Assembly: GCF_019459225.1 (NCBI RefSeq)
Contig: NZ_JAIAZY010000012.1
Coordinates: 1 to 64,000 of the forward strand
DNA from: Bacillus sp. IITD106
GTDB lineage: Bacteria > Bacillota > Bacilli > Bacillales > Bacillaceae_C
Direction: 5' to 3'
Length of the DNA stretch: 64,000 nt
Numbering within the stretch: position 1 is the first letter of the stretch; every line of letters starts with the position of its first letter. Below, in pieces: positions 1-7,929 of this stretch. The notes below the pieces were generated by a model. That model was not told where the DNA came from and did not search any database. It saw nothing but the letters and a program-made list of their open reading frames with translations. Position numbers and translations under genes: made by a program.

Positions 1-119
1 AAAGCACTATTAATCCCAAGGCTCGAACTTAACCTCATCATGGATCTTGATTGTTTATTAACAGCATAGTTCATCTGTCTTTGTGTGTTTAAAGCTGTGA
101 TGTTATGTTTGATTTTCAC
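1..119 (-). CDS. Flagellin-like protein, N-terminal part only (runs off left edge)
   Basis: The reverse strand from a GTG at 117-119 reads MKIKHNITALNTQRQMNYAV and continues with a segment resembling the flagellin D0 motif (SMxxLSSGLRINSA), here SMMRLSSSLGINSA. This is the conserved start of a flagellin, so the gene points leftwards and leaves the window after about 39 codons. An AGGGGA ribosome-binding-like stretch lies just upstream. The usual SSGLRIN is SSSLGIN here, so a normally conserved Arg is missing; the gene may be divergent or decaying, like its neighbour at 209-1351. Whether the rest is intact cannot be seen. Confidence 0.6.
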   Translation of the reverse strand, partial: MKIKHNITALNTQRQMNYAVNKQSRSMMRLSSSLGINSA

Positions 120-208
120 ATCATGCATCCCCTAGGCGTCTTTGACTATGTCCATACCAACTCTAGTAATTGAGGAATGGGATTTGGTTATGTTGTTTAA
201 CCTACTAT

Positions 209-1351
209 TTATTTCAGTAATTCCAATAATGATATTGGATCTTTATTTACTTGTGATAGAATCACCTGTGAAGTTTGGGTTAAAATATCACTTTTAACTT
301 TTTCCATCGTTTCTTTTGCCAAATCTACATCTCTAATACGTGATTCACTAGCTATAATGTTTTCAGCATAATTCTATGCATTGCTAATCGCGTGTTCTAA
401 GCGGTCTGAAACTGCACCGACATAGGAAAGTTGTTTATTAAGAGCTTTCATTACTTCATCAATTCTTAGCAAGGCTATTTCGGAATGATTTCGGTCATTG
501 CTCATAACTGTATTCACTCGCAATAACTCGCCAGTGGCTCTAATTCTTTCAAATGTAATATGTTGGTTGGCATTTGCGCCAATTTGGAACTTCATTGGTT
601 CATCTTTTTCACGATCATCTGTTTTAAAAAATAGAGTACCTCTAGCATTTCCTCTTATCCCATCGATGGAAATTTGTCCAAACCTCATTGCTACTTAATT
701 TTAATCGCCCATCATAATAAGATGCTATGATATTCGCATTCATTGCATTTAACTGGGTGTTAATTTCATTTAATAAAGTATCAGAATCTTATATATTCCA
801 GCATTTAATACCATTTTCTTTTCCACACCATCAACATCCAAGATAAACGTGTCATTTACCCCTTCTTTATTTCGGTTATCCCAGGCAGATCGACAATACC
901 GATTGTATACGTTGGTGTCGGCTCGCTCTCTGCTCTATAAAAAATAGTATAAGCAGCACTTCCTCGAACACCATCAATTCGATATGAACCAGCATCATTT
1001 CGCCCATTTTCTTGCATGTTAGCTTTAAAAACAAGCTTGTCACTATCATTTTCTGCCGTACCACTTGTGATTCCGCCAATTTGAGCTTGGATAAATCAGG
1101 AAACATTCCCAGGCTTGTCAATTTTTCCTGCAATGAGCGATTGAACTCCTGAATGAGTGAAGAAGAATTGTAATGTCCTGCATTTAATGTGAGATCAATA
1201 GTATGTTTTTGATTATTAATATGTAGGTCAAATAAAAGGCGAACATTATGTTTGGATGAATGGCAATATCCTTTCCAATTAACGGTTCCCGGCCAACGAT
1301 ATATGTATCTTGGACAGAAGTGTACCCGCTATCAGAAGTATATAAAGCCAT
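209..1351 (-). pseudogene. Decayed long flagellin gene with IN-type variable domains
   Basis: The reverse strand holds the remains of a flagellin. The C-terminal D0 segment (209-373) reads [16 protein letters not shown] and ends with PISLLELLK and a TAA stop. It is in the same frame as the upstream piece ending RLEHAISNA, but a TAG at 374-376 separates them. Further upstream are two pieces of flagellin-IN-like variable domain: DTLLNEINTQLNAMNANI near 690-800 and DLHINNQKHTIDLTLNAG near 1140-1240. These lie in different frames, with a TAA near 790, so frameshifts have accumulated. No conserved N-terminal D0/D1 region remains; the fragment fades near the MALYTSDSG reading at 1351. It is a relic of a larger flagellin than the two intact ones. 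Exact limits are approximate. Confidence 0.75.
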
Positions 1352-1381
1352 TGCTAATTCAATTCATCTTTACTTCACAAT

Positions 1382-1414
1382 TAATAGGACCCTAGTAAGA
1401 ATAGGATCCTATTA
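1382..1414 (-). terminator. Inverted repeat after the methyltransferase gene
   Basis: TAATAGGACC and GGATCCTATTA form a stem of about ten pairs with one mismatch. It lies 45 nt downstream of the methyltransferase stop. The T tract on the minus strand is weak, so this is a possible rather than a clear intrinsic terminator. Confidence 0.4.
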
Positions 1415-1459
1415 TTTGCGACTTTACAAAAACGTTTCATGATTGATGAAATAGATTAT

Positions 1460-2146
1460 TTAAATTTTTTTAGCAAATACTCTTGCTAAAAAGGGATCTT
1501 CACCCTTAAACGGAGAAAAACCGGTGCCTTTTGAAAATTCAAGCATCTCAAAGCTATGTTGTGTTTCTAGTTTTTCAATAAATATTTCGGAATCAATATA
1601 TCTTCTATAATGATTATTATAAACCTTTTCTCTTTCAAAGTCTTCTATCGTTCTAAACTCGGCTGCAAACAAATCACCAGTTTGTAATATTTCAGTAATC
1701 GCATTAAGCAAAATATTTTCCGCTGTTACGTTTATTGAATGTAAGAAAAATCTAGAGTAAACCAATAGTTTGCATTCCATGCTTTTAGCATAATTTGAAG
1801 TTTCTTGGAGGAACTGTATAAATTCATAATCCGATAAAATATCAAGCTTCTTGAAGTATATCTCTCTGTTTTCAAAACAATTAATTAAATACTGTTTGTT
1901 AAAAGCAATAGCTTGTGAAGAACGATCAATTCCAAATACACTATATCCATCTTTATAAAAAGAAAATGTATCTCGCCCAGTACCACACCCAATATCCACA
2001 ATCACAGTGTCTTTGACTAACTTTGATTTAATATATTTGCAAAAGGTTGATTCTTCCTCAACTTGAAAATGTTTATAAAAAGCATCCCAATACTCTTCAT
2101 TCTCTTTATTATTTTGAGCTTTTTGTAATACATCTTTAGTAACCAT
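1460..2146 (-). CDS. Class I SAM-dependent methyltransferase
   Basis: This 228-residue protein has the class I methyltransferase motif I, VIVDIGCGTGRDTFSFYKDG, at about residues 48-67. The acidic motif II (FGIDRS) follows, where the ribose of S-adenosylmethionine would bind. No membrane segment or signal peptide is visible. The start is supported by AGGGAGAAAAAGAA before the ATG. It is the last gene of a three-gene minus-strand set (glycosyltransferase, CDP-glycerol-type transferase, methyltransferase) directly downstream of the main flagellin. That context suggests methylation of a flagellin or surface glycan sugar, but the substrate is inferred from position only. The set looks more AT-rich than the flagellar genes, compatible with acquisition. 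Confidence 0.75.
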   Translation of the reverse strand: MVTKDVLQKAQNNKENEEYWDAFYKHFQVEEESTFCKYIKSKLVKDTVIVDIGCGTGRDTFSFYKDGYSVFGIDRSSQAIAFNKQYLINCFENREIYFKKLDILSDYEFIQFLQETSNYAKSMECKLLVYSRFFLHSINVTAENILLNAITEILQTGDLFAAEFRTIEDFEREKVYNNHYRRYIDSEIFIEKLETQHSFEMLEFSKGTGFSPFKGEDPFLARVFAKKI

Positions 2147-2203
2147 TTCTTTTTCTCCCTATAAGGAAATCTTAGAATGTAAAATTGGAAAATAAACTAA
2201 TTT

Positions 2204-3325
2204 CTAATTTATGCTGTCAATGAACAGCTTTTGCTTTAGACTTTGCAATAATTTATTCTCTTTATTTTCCCTTTCATTTAGCTCCTTAATAATTTCTTTT
2301 GCAGCTCTTTTACCCGCATTACCATCTAGCATTGAAAAATATGTATTTTTTAATGCTTCCATCTTATTAAGTTGTATTTTTAACATTTCTTTATTTTGTA
2401 AAATATATTTAATACTAGTACCTTTTTCTACATTTACAATTTCTTTTCTTACTTTTACTTCTGCACTACTTTCATCACTAAGTATAGAGGCATTCCCGTT
2501 ATTTAACAGAAGAATATTTTTTTTCGCTAAAATGGAATCAAATATAATTCCACTGTAATCAGTGATTACATACTCGCTAATTTTTAATAAATCTAATAAA
2601 TTTGCGCTATCATCGAGCACATTAATAAAATGCTTCCTAATAATGTCCCTTCTTTGTTTCTCACTTTTAAGATGGGCTGTTCCGTGATGTAGTTTAATAA
2701 TAATATTATAATCATCTTTTAATTGACTTACTTCTTCAATCCATTCATCGATTGAACTTAGTTCTCCAAATGTCGGAGCGTATATAATGGTTTCAATATT
2801 TTTATTAAGTTTAAGGTCATACTTCTCAATGATTTTATTTATTTCTAGAGCACTTATATCATTAAACCAATTATCAAATTTGGGATTACCTACAATAGTG
2901 CAGTTATCGTATATGTTCAACTTTTTAAAGTCATATTCTCCATAGCATAATATTTTATCAAAAAATATATTCCACCAAGAATATGTCCAATTTTCTTTAG
3001 CTAAACTATACATTAGACGTATATTTTTTTTTCCTAACTTTCTGACTTCATCAATATAATAAGGACTCACAATGCAATCATACTGAAATCCAAAGATTTC
3101 TACGGTTGAAACTAGGAATGCTTCAATATCTTTTCTTTCAAGCATTTCTATAAACTTAACTAAGCTATTGTACATTTCTTCCCATTCTTTATCATATTTA
3201 ATAGAATCATTAATTAAAAGATGACAATTAATATCTCTACTTACTAATTCATTAATAATAGATTCATATAAAAAATAATGAAAAGGTGACTGTATTGTAA
3301 ATCCTACTGTATAGCTACTTTGCAT
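2204..3325 (-). CDS. CDP-glycerol glycerophosphotransferase family protein
   Basis: The 373-residue protein carries the C-terminal signature of the TagB/TagF family: KLHHGTAH near residue 216, a variable stretch, then SEYVITDYSGIIFDSILAKK near 250-270. Proteins of this family transfer polyol-phosphate or related units from CDP-activated donors and usually act at the inner face of the membrane. ATG at 3323-3325 (MQSSYTVGF) is chosen because GAGG lies 9 nt upstream; an in-frame TTG three codons earlier has no better spacing. It lies between a glycosyltransferase and a methyltransferase and downstream of the flagellin gene. It could modify a flagellar glycan or belong to a minor wall polymer; the sequence does not decide. 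Confidence 0.7.
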   Translation of the reverse strand: MQSSYTVGFTIQSPFHYFLYESIINELVSRDINCHLLINDSIKYDKEWEEMYNSLVKFIEMLERKDIEAFLVSTVEIFGFQYDCIVSPYYIDEVRKLGKKNIRLMYSLAKENWTYSWWNIFFDKILCYGEYDFKKLNIYDNCTIVGNPKFDNWFNDISALEINKIIEKYDLKLNKNIETIIYAPTFGELSSIDEWIEEVSQLKDDYNIIIKLHHGTAHLKSEKQRRDIIRKHFINVLDDSANLLDLLKISEYVITDYSGIIFDSILAKKNILLLNNGNASILSDESSAEVKVRKEIVNVEKGTSIKYILQNKEMLKIQLNKMEALKNTYFSMLDGNAGKRAAKEIIKELNERENKENKLLQSLKQKLFIDSIN

Positions 3326-3386
3326 ATTTCCCAACCTCTTTGAATTTATTTAATTCATACTTAAAGAAACTAGATAAAGCTTAACA

Positions 3387-5210
3387 TCACTTTTTTTCTA
3401 AATGTTGCGAAATATAAACATCTGACAGTAATTCAAGTGCCTTTTCTTCCCAATCTTCATTGATTTTCATAAGAGTAAGAGCAATTTCCTCCGCCAATTC
3501 AAACTGCCTTTTCTCTGATAAATACTGCACAATAAAAAACAAGGTATTATTTTGAAAGATTTCTTCCAAATTTAAATTATTCATTTCTGATAAAACGTTT
3601 AAAGCTATTTGAAATGCAGTCTCATATTCACCAAGCTCTACATAGAGACCACTCAACAATCCAAATAACTTTGGATTATATTCCTCATGTAAAATATATT
3701 CGTCAATTATTCTAAGCGCCTCATATATATTACCAGATAGCTTTAAAAGAAAAATCTCTAACAATACTTCATAATCATTTTCATTTAATAAAGAATCAAG
3801 ATAGTTTAAAAGTAAGCTTTTTCCCGTAGTTTTTATATGAATTTTTAATAACTGAACAGCCTGATCACTATATCCCTTTTTAAAATATGCCAATGCTAAT
3901 TTTTCATAATCTATTTGCTTATTTCCTTTTAAAACTAAATTAAAATCAAAAAGCTCAACGGAGGACTCGTATAAACCTAAATAATTATATAAACTTAATA
4001 ATTCATTTTTAATCAAATCACTTTGGTTAAATTTCGTATATTTGACTATTGCCTCACGAATAAACATATCTTTTGCTTGTAAATTAAAGGAATCTTCATT
4101 TATATATGAATTTAGTGGGTCTAACAGATAAGACCAATCAAACATCTCAGCAGTTTCTTTTGCTGATCGTGACTCTCTTTCATATTCCAACACATTCATA
4201 CAAATATAATAATCTAGATAATCAATAAATTCATTGTAGTTAATTGCCGTTTTAGAGCCAGTAAGTCCTATTACATCAGGCATAACTGTTGTTACGACAG
4301 GAGTGGAAGAGCCCAAATACTCATAAAGTTTTAATGGTGTAACTGCAGCGGTTAAATTATTTACTTTAAATGGTATTATTGCCACCCTAGAGTTTGCTAA
4401 GTAATTCGGAAGTTCTTCATAATTTTTGCTTCCTAAAAAATATACATTAGAAAGCTTTGGCAATTCACACCTCTTATGACCTACGAACACAAAAGAATAT
4501 TCGGGTCTTAATTCAGCAGCATATTTAATTAAATCAATATCTACCCATTCTGCTATAGCTCCCATAAAAAAAACAATTGGTTTGTTAAGTAGTTGTAAAT
4601 CATGCGGAACAACATTACTACTATTTATGTTCTCATAATCACTGTTCCACACACCATTTGGTAGATAGTAAACATTATTATTATAATAAGACATCTTAAC
4701 GAATAGTCTTCTAGCTGAAGCAATAACGAGATTTGCTACACTCGCAATTTTGCGCTCATTATATAACAATTCCTCATTATATCCCATTTCTAAATCATTT
4801 AAGAATGATTCCCAATCATCCAGGCAGTCATATATTAACTTTGAAGTAGGAGATAATTTTTGTAAGTATGTTATCCACTCAGGAAAAGATACAAAATAGA
4901 TAAGATTTTCATTTATATATAAATAATAAATTTTGTCCATTAATCCTGATAAGCTAATACTGTCTAATCCATCCCTTGCTACTGTATTTTTTATGATAAA
5001 AACTTTATCATCATTTTGTACTAATAGTTCATTTATTAAAGAATTACGATCATTAATTTTTTTAAAAATATCTGGAGGGATTTTTGTATAGTCGGTAATG
5101 CTGATATAAATTACTTTATAACCTTGTTGAGCAAAATAAGAAGCAATATGCTGAGGTCTTTGTTTTAGATGATCATAGGGGACTCCGGCTAAAATGATAA
5201 TCGTTTGCAT
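3387..5210 (-). CDS. Glycosyltransferase (GT4-like, TuaH-type) with C-terminal TPR-like region
   Basis: The first 370 residues resemble a GT-B glycosyltransferase. The N-terminal segment ILAGVPYDHLKQRPQHIA has the RPQ motif seen in TuaH-like enzymes, and PLKLYEYLGSSTPVVTTVMP near residue 290 is the typical donor-binding part of GT4-type enzymes. From about residue 380 to the end at 607 the protein is helical with repeated Leu/Tyr/Ala-rich 34-residue-like segments (ALAYFKKGYSDQAVQLL, LLSGLYVELGEYETAFQIAL), like tetratricopeptide repeats that could bind a protein acceptor. ATG at 5208-5210 is preferred because AAAGG lies 9 nt upstream; the ATG two codons earlier is too close. A terminator separates it from the flagellin gene, so its promoter was not located. 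Flagellin glycosylation is inferred from location. Confidence 0.7.
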   Translation of the reverse strand: MQTIIILAGVPYDHLKQRPQHIASYFAQQGYKVIYISITDYTKIPPDIFKKINDRNSLINELLVQNDDKVFIIKNTVARDGLDSISLSGLMDKIYYLYINENLIYFVSFPEWITYLQKLSPTSKLIYDCLDDWESFLNDLEMGYNEELLYNERKIASVANLVIASARRLFVKMSYYNNNVYYLPNGVWNSDYENINSSNVVPHDLQLLNKPIVFFMGAIAEWVDIDLIKYAAELRPEYSFVFVGHKRCELPKLSNVYFLGSKNYEELPNYLANSRVAIIPFKVNNLTAAVTPLKLYEYLGSSTPVVTTVMPDVIGLTGSKTAINYNEFIDYLDYYICMNVLEYERESRSAKETAEMFDWSYLLDPLNSYINEDSFNLQAKDMFIREAIVKYTKFNQSDLIKNELLSLYNYLGLYESSVELFDFNLVLKGNKQIDYEKLALAYFKKGYSDQAVQLLKIHIKTTGKSLLLNYLDSLLNENDYEVLLEIFLLKLSGNIYEALRIIDEYILHEEYNPKLFGLLSGLYVELGEYETAFQIALNVLSEMNNLNLEEIFQNNTLFFIVQYLSEKRQFELAEEIALTLMKINEDWEEKALELLSDVYISQHLEKK

Positions 5211-5235
5211 AGTCATAATCCTTTCGAATCAAGTT

Positions 5236-5266
5236 AAAGAGTAACCCTAGAAACGGGTTACTCTTT
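5236..5266 (-). terminator. Intrinsic terminator of the main flagellin gene
   Basis: AAAGAGTAACCC and GGGTTACTCTTT form a perfect 12-bp stem with a short loop, starting about 10 nt after the flagellin stop. The stem ends in a short T run on the minus strand. Confidence 0.75.
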
Positions 5267-5276
5267 AGAAAAATAA

Positions 5277-6413
5277 TTAACGTAATAATTGAAGTACGCC
5301 TTGTGGAGCTTGGTTAGCTTGAGCTAACATAGCTTGGGCAGCTTGAGCCAAAATAGAGTTCTTAGTTTGGTTCATCATTTCTTTCGCCATATCCACGTCG
5401 CGAATTCTAGATTCTGCAGCTGTTAGGTTTTCAGAAGAAGTACCCAGGTTATTGATAGTGTGCTCAAGACGGTTTTGCATTGCACCTAGGTTTGAACGCT
5501 CAGTGGCAACAGTTTTGATAGCTGTATTAAGTGTTTCGATAGCGTCATTTGCATCGCTTTGCGTGTCAACCTTAATACCAGTACCAGTTTTGCTATCACC
5601 AGAACCAACCCCAAGGGTTGCAGCATCCATTTTTGAAATATTTAATGTAACATTTTGATCTTTATTTGCACCAATGTGGAATGTTAAAGCTGAACCACCT
5701 GAAGCAGATGTAAATGTACCATCAAGCAATTTCTTACCATTAAATTCTGTTGTTTCAGAAATACGGGTAATTTCACGTGCTAGCTGATCAATCTCATCTT
5801 GTATTGCTGCACGATCTGTGTCAATGTCGTTTGTATCATTAGATGCTTGAACAGCTAATTCGCGCATACGTTGAAGGATACTGTGTGTTTCATTTAAAGC
5901 ACCTTCAGCAGTTTGGATTAGAGAAATCAATTTTGTTATCGCAAAAGTATTTAATCTCTTGCTTCTTTATGTTTCCATAAAGTTCAGATCATATCTTCAT
6001 CCACTTGGGATGCCCCGCGCTCGTGGGTGGGTTATTGGTCTGGTTCCTCACCACCTGATCGTTACACCTTCCTAACTACATTCAACCAATTCATTAGGCT
6101 TGGCTCGGTATTGCCCACCATCCACAAATGCAAGCTGGTTTGGGGTTCCACCGAATTCACGGAGTGTTCATCTAAGTATTGCTACTTAGAGCGGCATTTC
6201 AAGTTTACCGTCTTGAGCGTTTTTAGCTGCCATATCTAATCCTTTAACTTGTGCACGCATTTTTTCTGAAATAGCAAGTCCAGCCGCATCGTCACCAGCA
6301 CGGTTAATCCGAAGACCAGAAGCCAATTTTTCCATTGATTTTGCTTGTCCTGCTGAAGCCGCACCCAATTGACGATGCGTATTCAACGCCGCGATGTTAT
6401 GATTGATAATCAT
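5277..6413 (-). CDS. hag: Flagellin Hag, coding sequence split by a group I intron (exons 6413-6207 and 5927-5277)
   Basis: This is the main flagellin, polymerised outside the cell into the flagellar filament. Exon 1 encodes [17 protein letters not shown] through [12 protein letters not shown] (69 residues). Exon 2 resumes at [20 protein letters not shown] and ends [11 protein letters not shown]. Joining 6207 to 5927 restores DG-ISLIQ, the normal sequence of the conserved D1 helix, giving 285 residues with complete D0/D1 ends and a short variable centre. Between the exons lie 279 nt with group I intron features (separate entry). Unspliced reading stops seven codons into the intron. A sigma-D promoter, a CsrA-type hairpin and a strong AAGGAGGA site lie upstream. 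csrA and fliW, which control hag translation in B. subtilis, are the next genes upstream. A terminator follows the stop. Confidence 0.9.
5928..6206 (-). ncRNA. Group I self-splicing intron in the flagellin gene, 279 nt, no endonuclease ORF
   Basis: The boundaries follow the group I rule: exon 1 ends in U (GACGGU) and the intron ends in G. P1: exon CGGU pairs with GCCG (6192-6195), with the U-G wobble at the splice site. P10: GAAAU (6196-6200), directly before that guide, is the exact complement of AUUUC, the first five bases of exon 2. P2 (6171-6190) is an 8-bp perfect stem capped by GCAA. P4/Q-like: CAATACCGAGCCAAGCC (6099-6115) closely resembles the Q element of bacterial tRNA introns, and CGGT/ACCG can form P4. 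P6/R-like: GGAAGGTG, then GATCA. S-like: AAGATATGATCTGA (5984-5997), with GATCA/TGATC as P7. P9 (5965-5982) is CTTTATG-GAAA-CATAAAG. P3 and P8 were not resolved by eye. Group I introns are known in flagellin genes of some Bacillaceae. Confidence 0.9.
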
Positions 6414-6422
6414 ATTCTTTTT

Positions 6423-6430
6423 TCCTCCTT
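6423..6430 (-). promoter_or_regulatory. hag Shine-Dalgarno, likely second CsrA site
   Basis: The minus strand reads TCAAGGAGGAAAA 9-18 nt before the hag ATG. It is a near-perfect ribosome binding site and contains the AAGGA core of CsrA sites. In B. subtilis CsrA blocks hag translation by binding such a site together with an upstream hairpin; the same arrangement is visible here. Confidence 0.65.
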
Positions 6431-6437
6431 GAATGTG

Positions 6438-6459
6438 CGATTCACGTCCTTGTGAATCG
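6438..6459 (-). promoter_or_regulatory. CsrA-binding hairpin in the hag leader
   Basis: The RNA reads CGATTCAC-AAGGAC-GTGAATCG: a perfect 8-bp stem presenting GGA in a six-base loop. Together with ACAAGGACGU, this matches the high-affinity CsrA recognition element. It lies about 20 nt upstream of the Shine-Dalgarno site, and csrA and fliW are adjacent genes. Confidence 0.75.
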
Positions 6460-6473
6460 TGTGTTTATTTTTC

Positions 6474-6509
6474 GCGAATGTTGAGGGTCGGCCGCCCCCT
6501 GTGATTCGC
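6474..6509 (-). promoter_or_regulatory. 5' stem-loop of hag mRNA
   Basis: GCGAAT and ATTCGC enclose an inner GGG/CCC pairing around a GC-rich loop. It starts about 10 nt after the predicted sigma-D start point, so it would form the 5' end of the message and may protect it from decay. No T tract follows, so it is not a terminator. Confidence 0.5.
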
Positions 6510-6519
6510 TTCACTAGTT

Positions 6520-6545
6520 ATATCGTCACGGTTCGGGAAAGTTTA
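6520..6545 (-). promoter_or_regulatory. Sigma-D promoter of hag
   Basis: On the minus strand TAAA (6542-6545) is followed after 14 nt by GACGATAT (6520-6527). This differs by one base from the sigma-D consensus GCCGATAT at standard spacing. The predicted leader to the ATG is about 100 nt, leaving room for the hairpins described. Confidence 0.8.
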
Positions 6546-6623
6546 ATAGTTTTTGATCAATTTTTTATCAAAAAAATAAAAAACTGCCAATTTTCCTTTC
6601 CCTTTAACAGTTTCCACATACAT

Positions 6624-6848
6624 TTATTTTTTCGCCTTCTCCAATATTCCAAACAAGTCGCTTACTTCTGCCGATGCTGCAGTATTCTCACTTTGGATAT
6701 CCAGCCACACTTCTTTCCGATGTATTTCCACATGTTTTGGAGCGTTGATACCAATTTTAACTTGGTCACCTTTAATGGACGCTATGGTGATTTCGATGTC
6801 GTTGCCGATTTGGATGGATTCTCCTTTTTTTCTTGTCAGTACGAGCAT
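6624..6848 (-). CDS. csrA: Carbon storage regulator CsrA
   Basis: The 74-residue RNA-binding protein has the family start [15 protein letters not shown] and the conserved [24 protein letters not shown] region. CsrA dimers bind GGA-containing loops in mRNA; in B. subtilis the main target is the hag leader. FliW, encoded 4 nt upstream in the same operon, sequesters CsrA, and excess cytoplasmic flagellin titrates FliW. The target hairpin is visible at 6438-6459. The tail after residue 60 ([15 protein letters not shown]) is the variable part. Confidence 0.95.
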   Translation of the reverse strand: MLVLTRKKGESIQIGNDIEITIASIKGDQVKIGINAPKHVEIHRKEVWLDIQSENTAASAEVSDLFGILEKAKK

Positions 6849-6852
6849 CTCG

Positions 6853-7290
6853 TCACCTCTTTGCCAGTTGCCCGAAGAGCGGGTGTTTTGTTTTATAGTT
6901 TTCGTTGTTTAAGATAACTTGTTTTGCTTTATTAGTTTTTATATTTACAACTATCGGAGCTTGTAAATTCGCTGTGCTATTTTCAAATGGATCGTGCACA
7001 GTCAAAATGACAAATGCACTTACGTCTGTGTCGCTTTTTATGTCCAATTGTTCTACTGTATTTTCATCTAACGAAAAATCGTATTTTTCAAAAAAACTAT
7101 ACGGATCTGCGATGACGAATGCTAGCCCTGCTGTTTCAACTGATTGCATAATCGAAACAGAAGTCATATCAGGCAGCGGCAACAAAGTAAATTTCTTTTC
7201 GTCTAGGAATCCTGGGATGCCTTTTTCAAATGTTAAAATATCCTTCTCTTGGATTTCGACTTCGCCGTGGTATTTAGTTTGTATTTTCAT
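6853..7290 (-). CDS. fliW: Flagellar assembly factor FliW
   Basis: The 145-residue protein begins [21 protein letters not shown] and contains [21 protein letters not shown], the hallmark of FliW (formerly YviF). FliW binds either CsrA or free flagellin and so couples flagellin translation to secretion. ATG at 7288-7290 is chosen because GTGGAG lies 9 nt upstream; that GTG is itself an in-frame alternative start but would sit inside the binding site. csrA follows 4 nt after its stop. No unusual features were seen. Confidence 0.93.
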   Translation of the reverse strand: MKIQTKYHGEVEIQEKDILTFEKGIPGFLDEKKFTLLPLPDMTSVSIMQSVETAGLAFVIADPYSFFEKYDFSLDENTVEQLDIKSDTDVSAFVILTVHDPFENSTANLQAPIVVNIKTNKAKQVILNNENYKTKHPLFGQLAKR

Positions 7291-7308
7291 AAGGTCACGC
7301 TCCACTTT

Positions 7309-7863
7309 CTATTTTACAAAGTCAATTTTAAGGCTGTTTTGTTGTCTTACATAGATATTTACATCGCCTGGCACGTACGAAATAATTGGTTTTCTTATCT
7401 TGACATCAATTACTGGTTTTCTTGTCTGGAATTGAATATCTGTTTTACCAGGCTCATAATGAATTTTAACAGAAAAAGGTGATGGCACCCAAGTGATATT
7501 CGTATCAACGGGAGGTGGATTTGCTTTTCGTTTCGCCTGCTCAACCAACACATCTCGTCCTGAATGAATATCGAGCATTTCATCGCCTTCTCTAGCAACG
7601 CGAGCAATTCCTTCTAATAATTTCTGCTTTCCACGTTGTGCATTTTCTCGTACACGTTCGAAAATACTTTTTATATCCATATCTCTCCATGCTTGCGATT
7701 GATCTATCGTTAACCTGCCAGGAATCGTACGCATTTTCATTTCCGCTTGTGGCTGCTCAATATGAAGATCTGCATCTGGCTGCTGTATCGATTGTCTAGC
7801 AGGTACCGTATCCATTCCTATTTTGGCAAATTGCGATTCCATTCTAATTTGTGGGATTTGCAC
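7309..7863 (-). CDS. yviE: YviE-like protein (DUF6470)
   Basis: This protein of about 184 residues matches the uncharacterised YviE that always sits between flgL and fliW in Bacillus. It begins MQIPQIRMESQFAKIGMDT. It has a helical middle (residues 60-110) and a beta-rich C-terminal half with repeated KPVIDVKIRKPIISYVPGDV-type stretches. The start is uncertain: TTG, GTG and GTG codons lie in a row, and the third (GTG, 7861-7863) is best spaced from AAGAAGGGG. A function is not established; its location implies a flagellar role. Confidence 0.8.
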   Translation of the reverse strand: MQIPQIRMESQFAKIGMDTVPARQSIQQPDADLHIEQPQAEMKMRTIPGRLTIDQSQAWRDMDIKSIFERVRENAQRGKQKLLEGIARVAREGDEMLDIHSGRDVLVEQAKRKANPPPVDTNITWVPSPFSVKIHYEPGKTDIQFQTRKPVIDVKIRKPIISYVPGDVNIYVRQQNSLKIDFVK

Positions 7864-7929
7864 GTTCACCAAGCCCCTTCTTTGTAAAAGTAAAGGGATG
7901 TCCCAAACTAAGAGAGCATCCCTTTTATC

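Noticed and set aside
374-688. Separate 104-residue protein gene
   Set aside because: It is the middle of the decayed flagellin: the frame continues after the TAG at 374-376 with a clear flagellin C-terminus.
876-1133. An 85-residue ORF on the minus strand
   Set aside because: It mixes out-of-frame pieces of the decayed flagellin; its neighbouring frames read as flagellin-IN domain, while this frame has no recognisable protein pattern.
5277-6413. Frameshifted or insertion-inactivated flagellin
   Set aside because: The two parts join perfectly at a site obeying group I rules, with P1, P10, P2 and P9 pairings visible. An insertion sequence would carry a transposase or target duplication; none is seen.
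6545-6600. T/A-rich hairpin after csrA as an intrinsic terminator
   Set aside because: TTTTTGAT/ATCAAAAA is weak and A/T-only, with no T tract in the right place; it overlaps the hag -35 area and was not scored.
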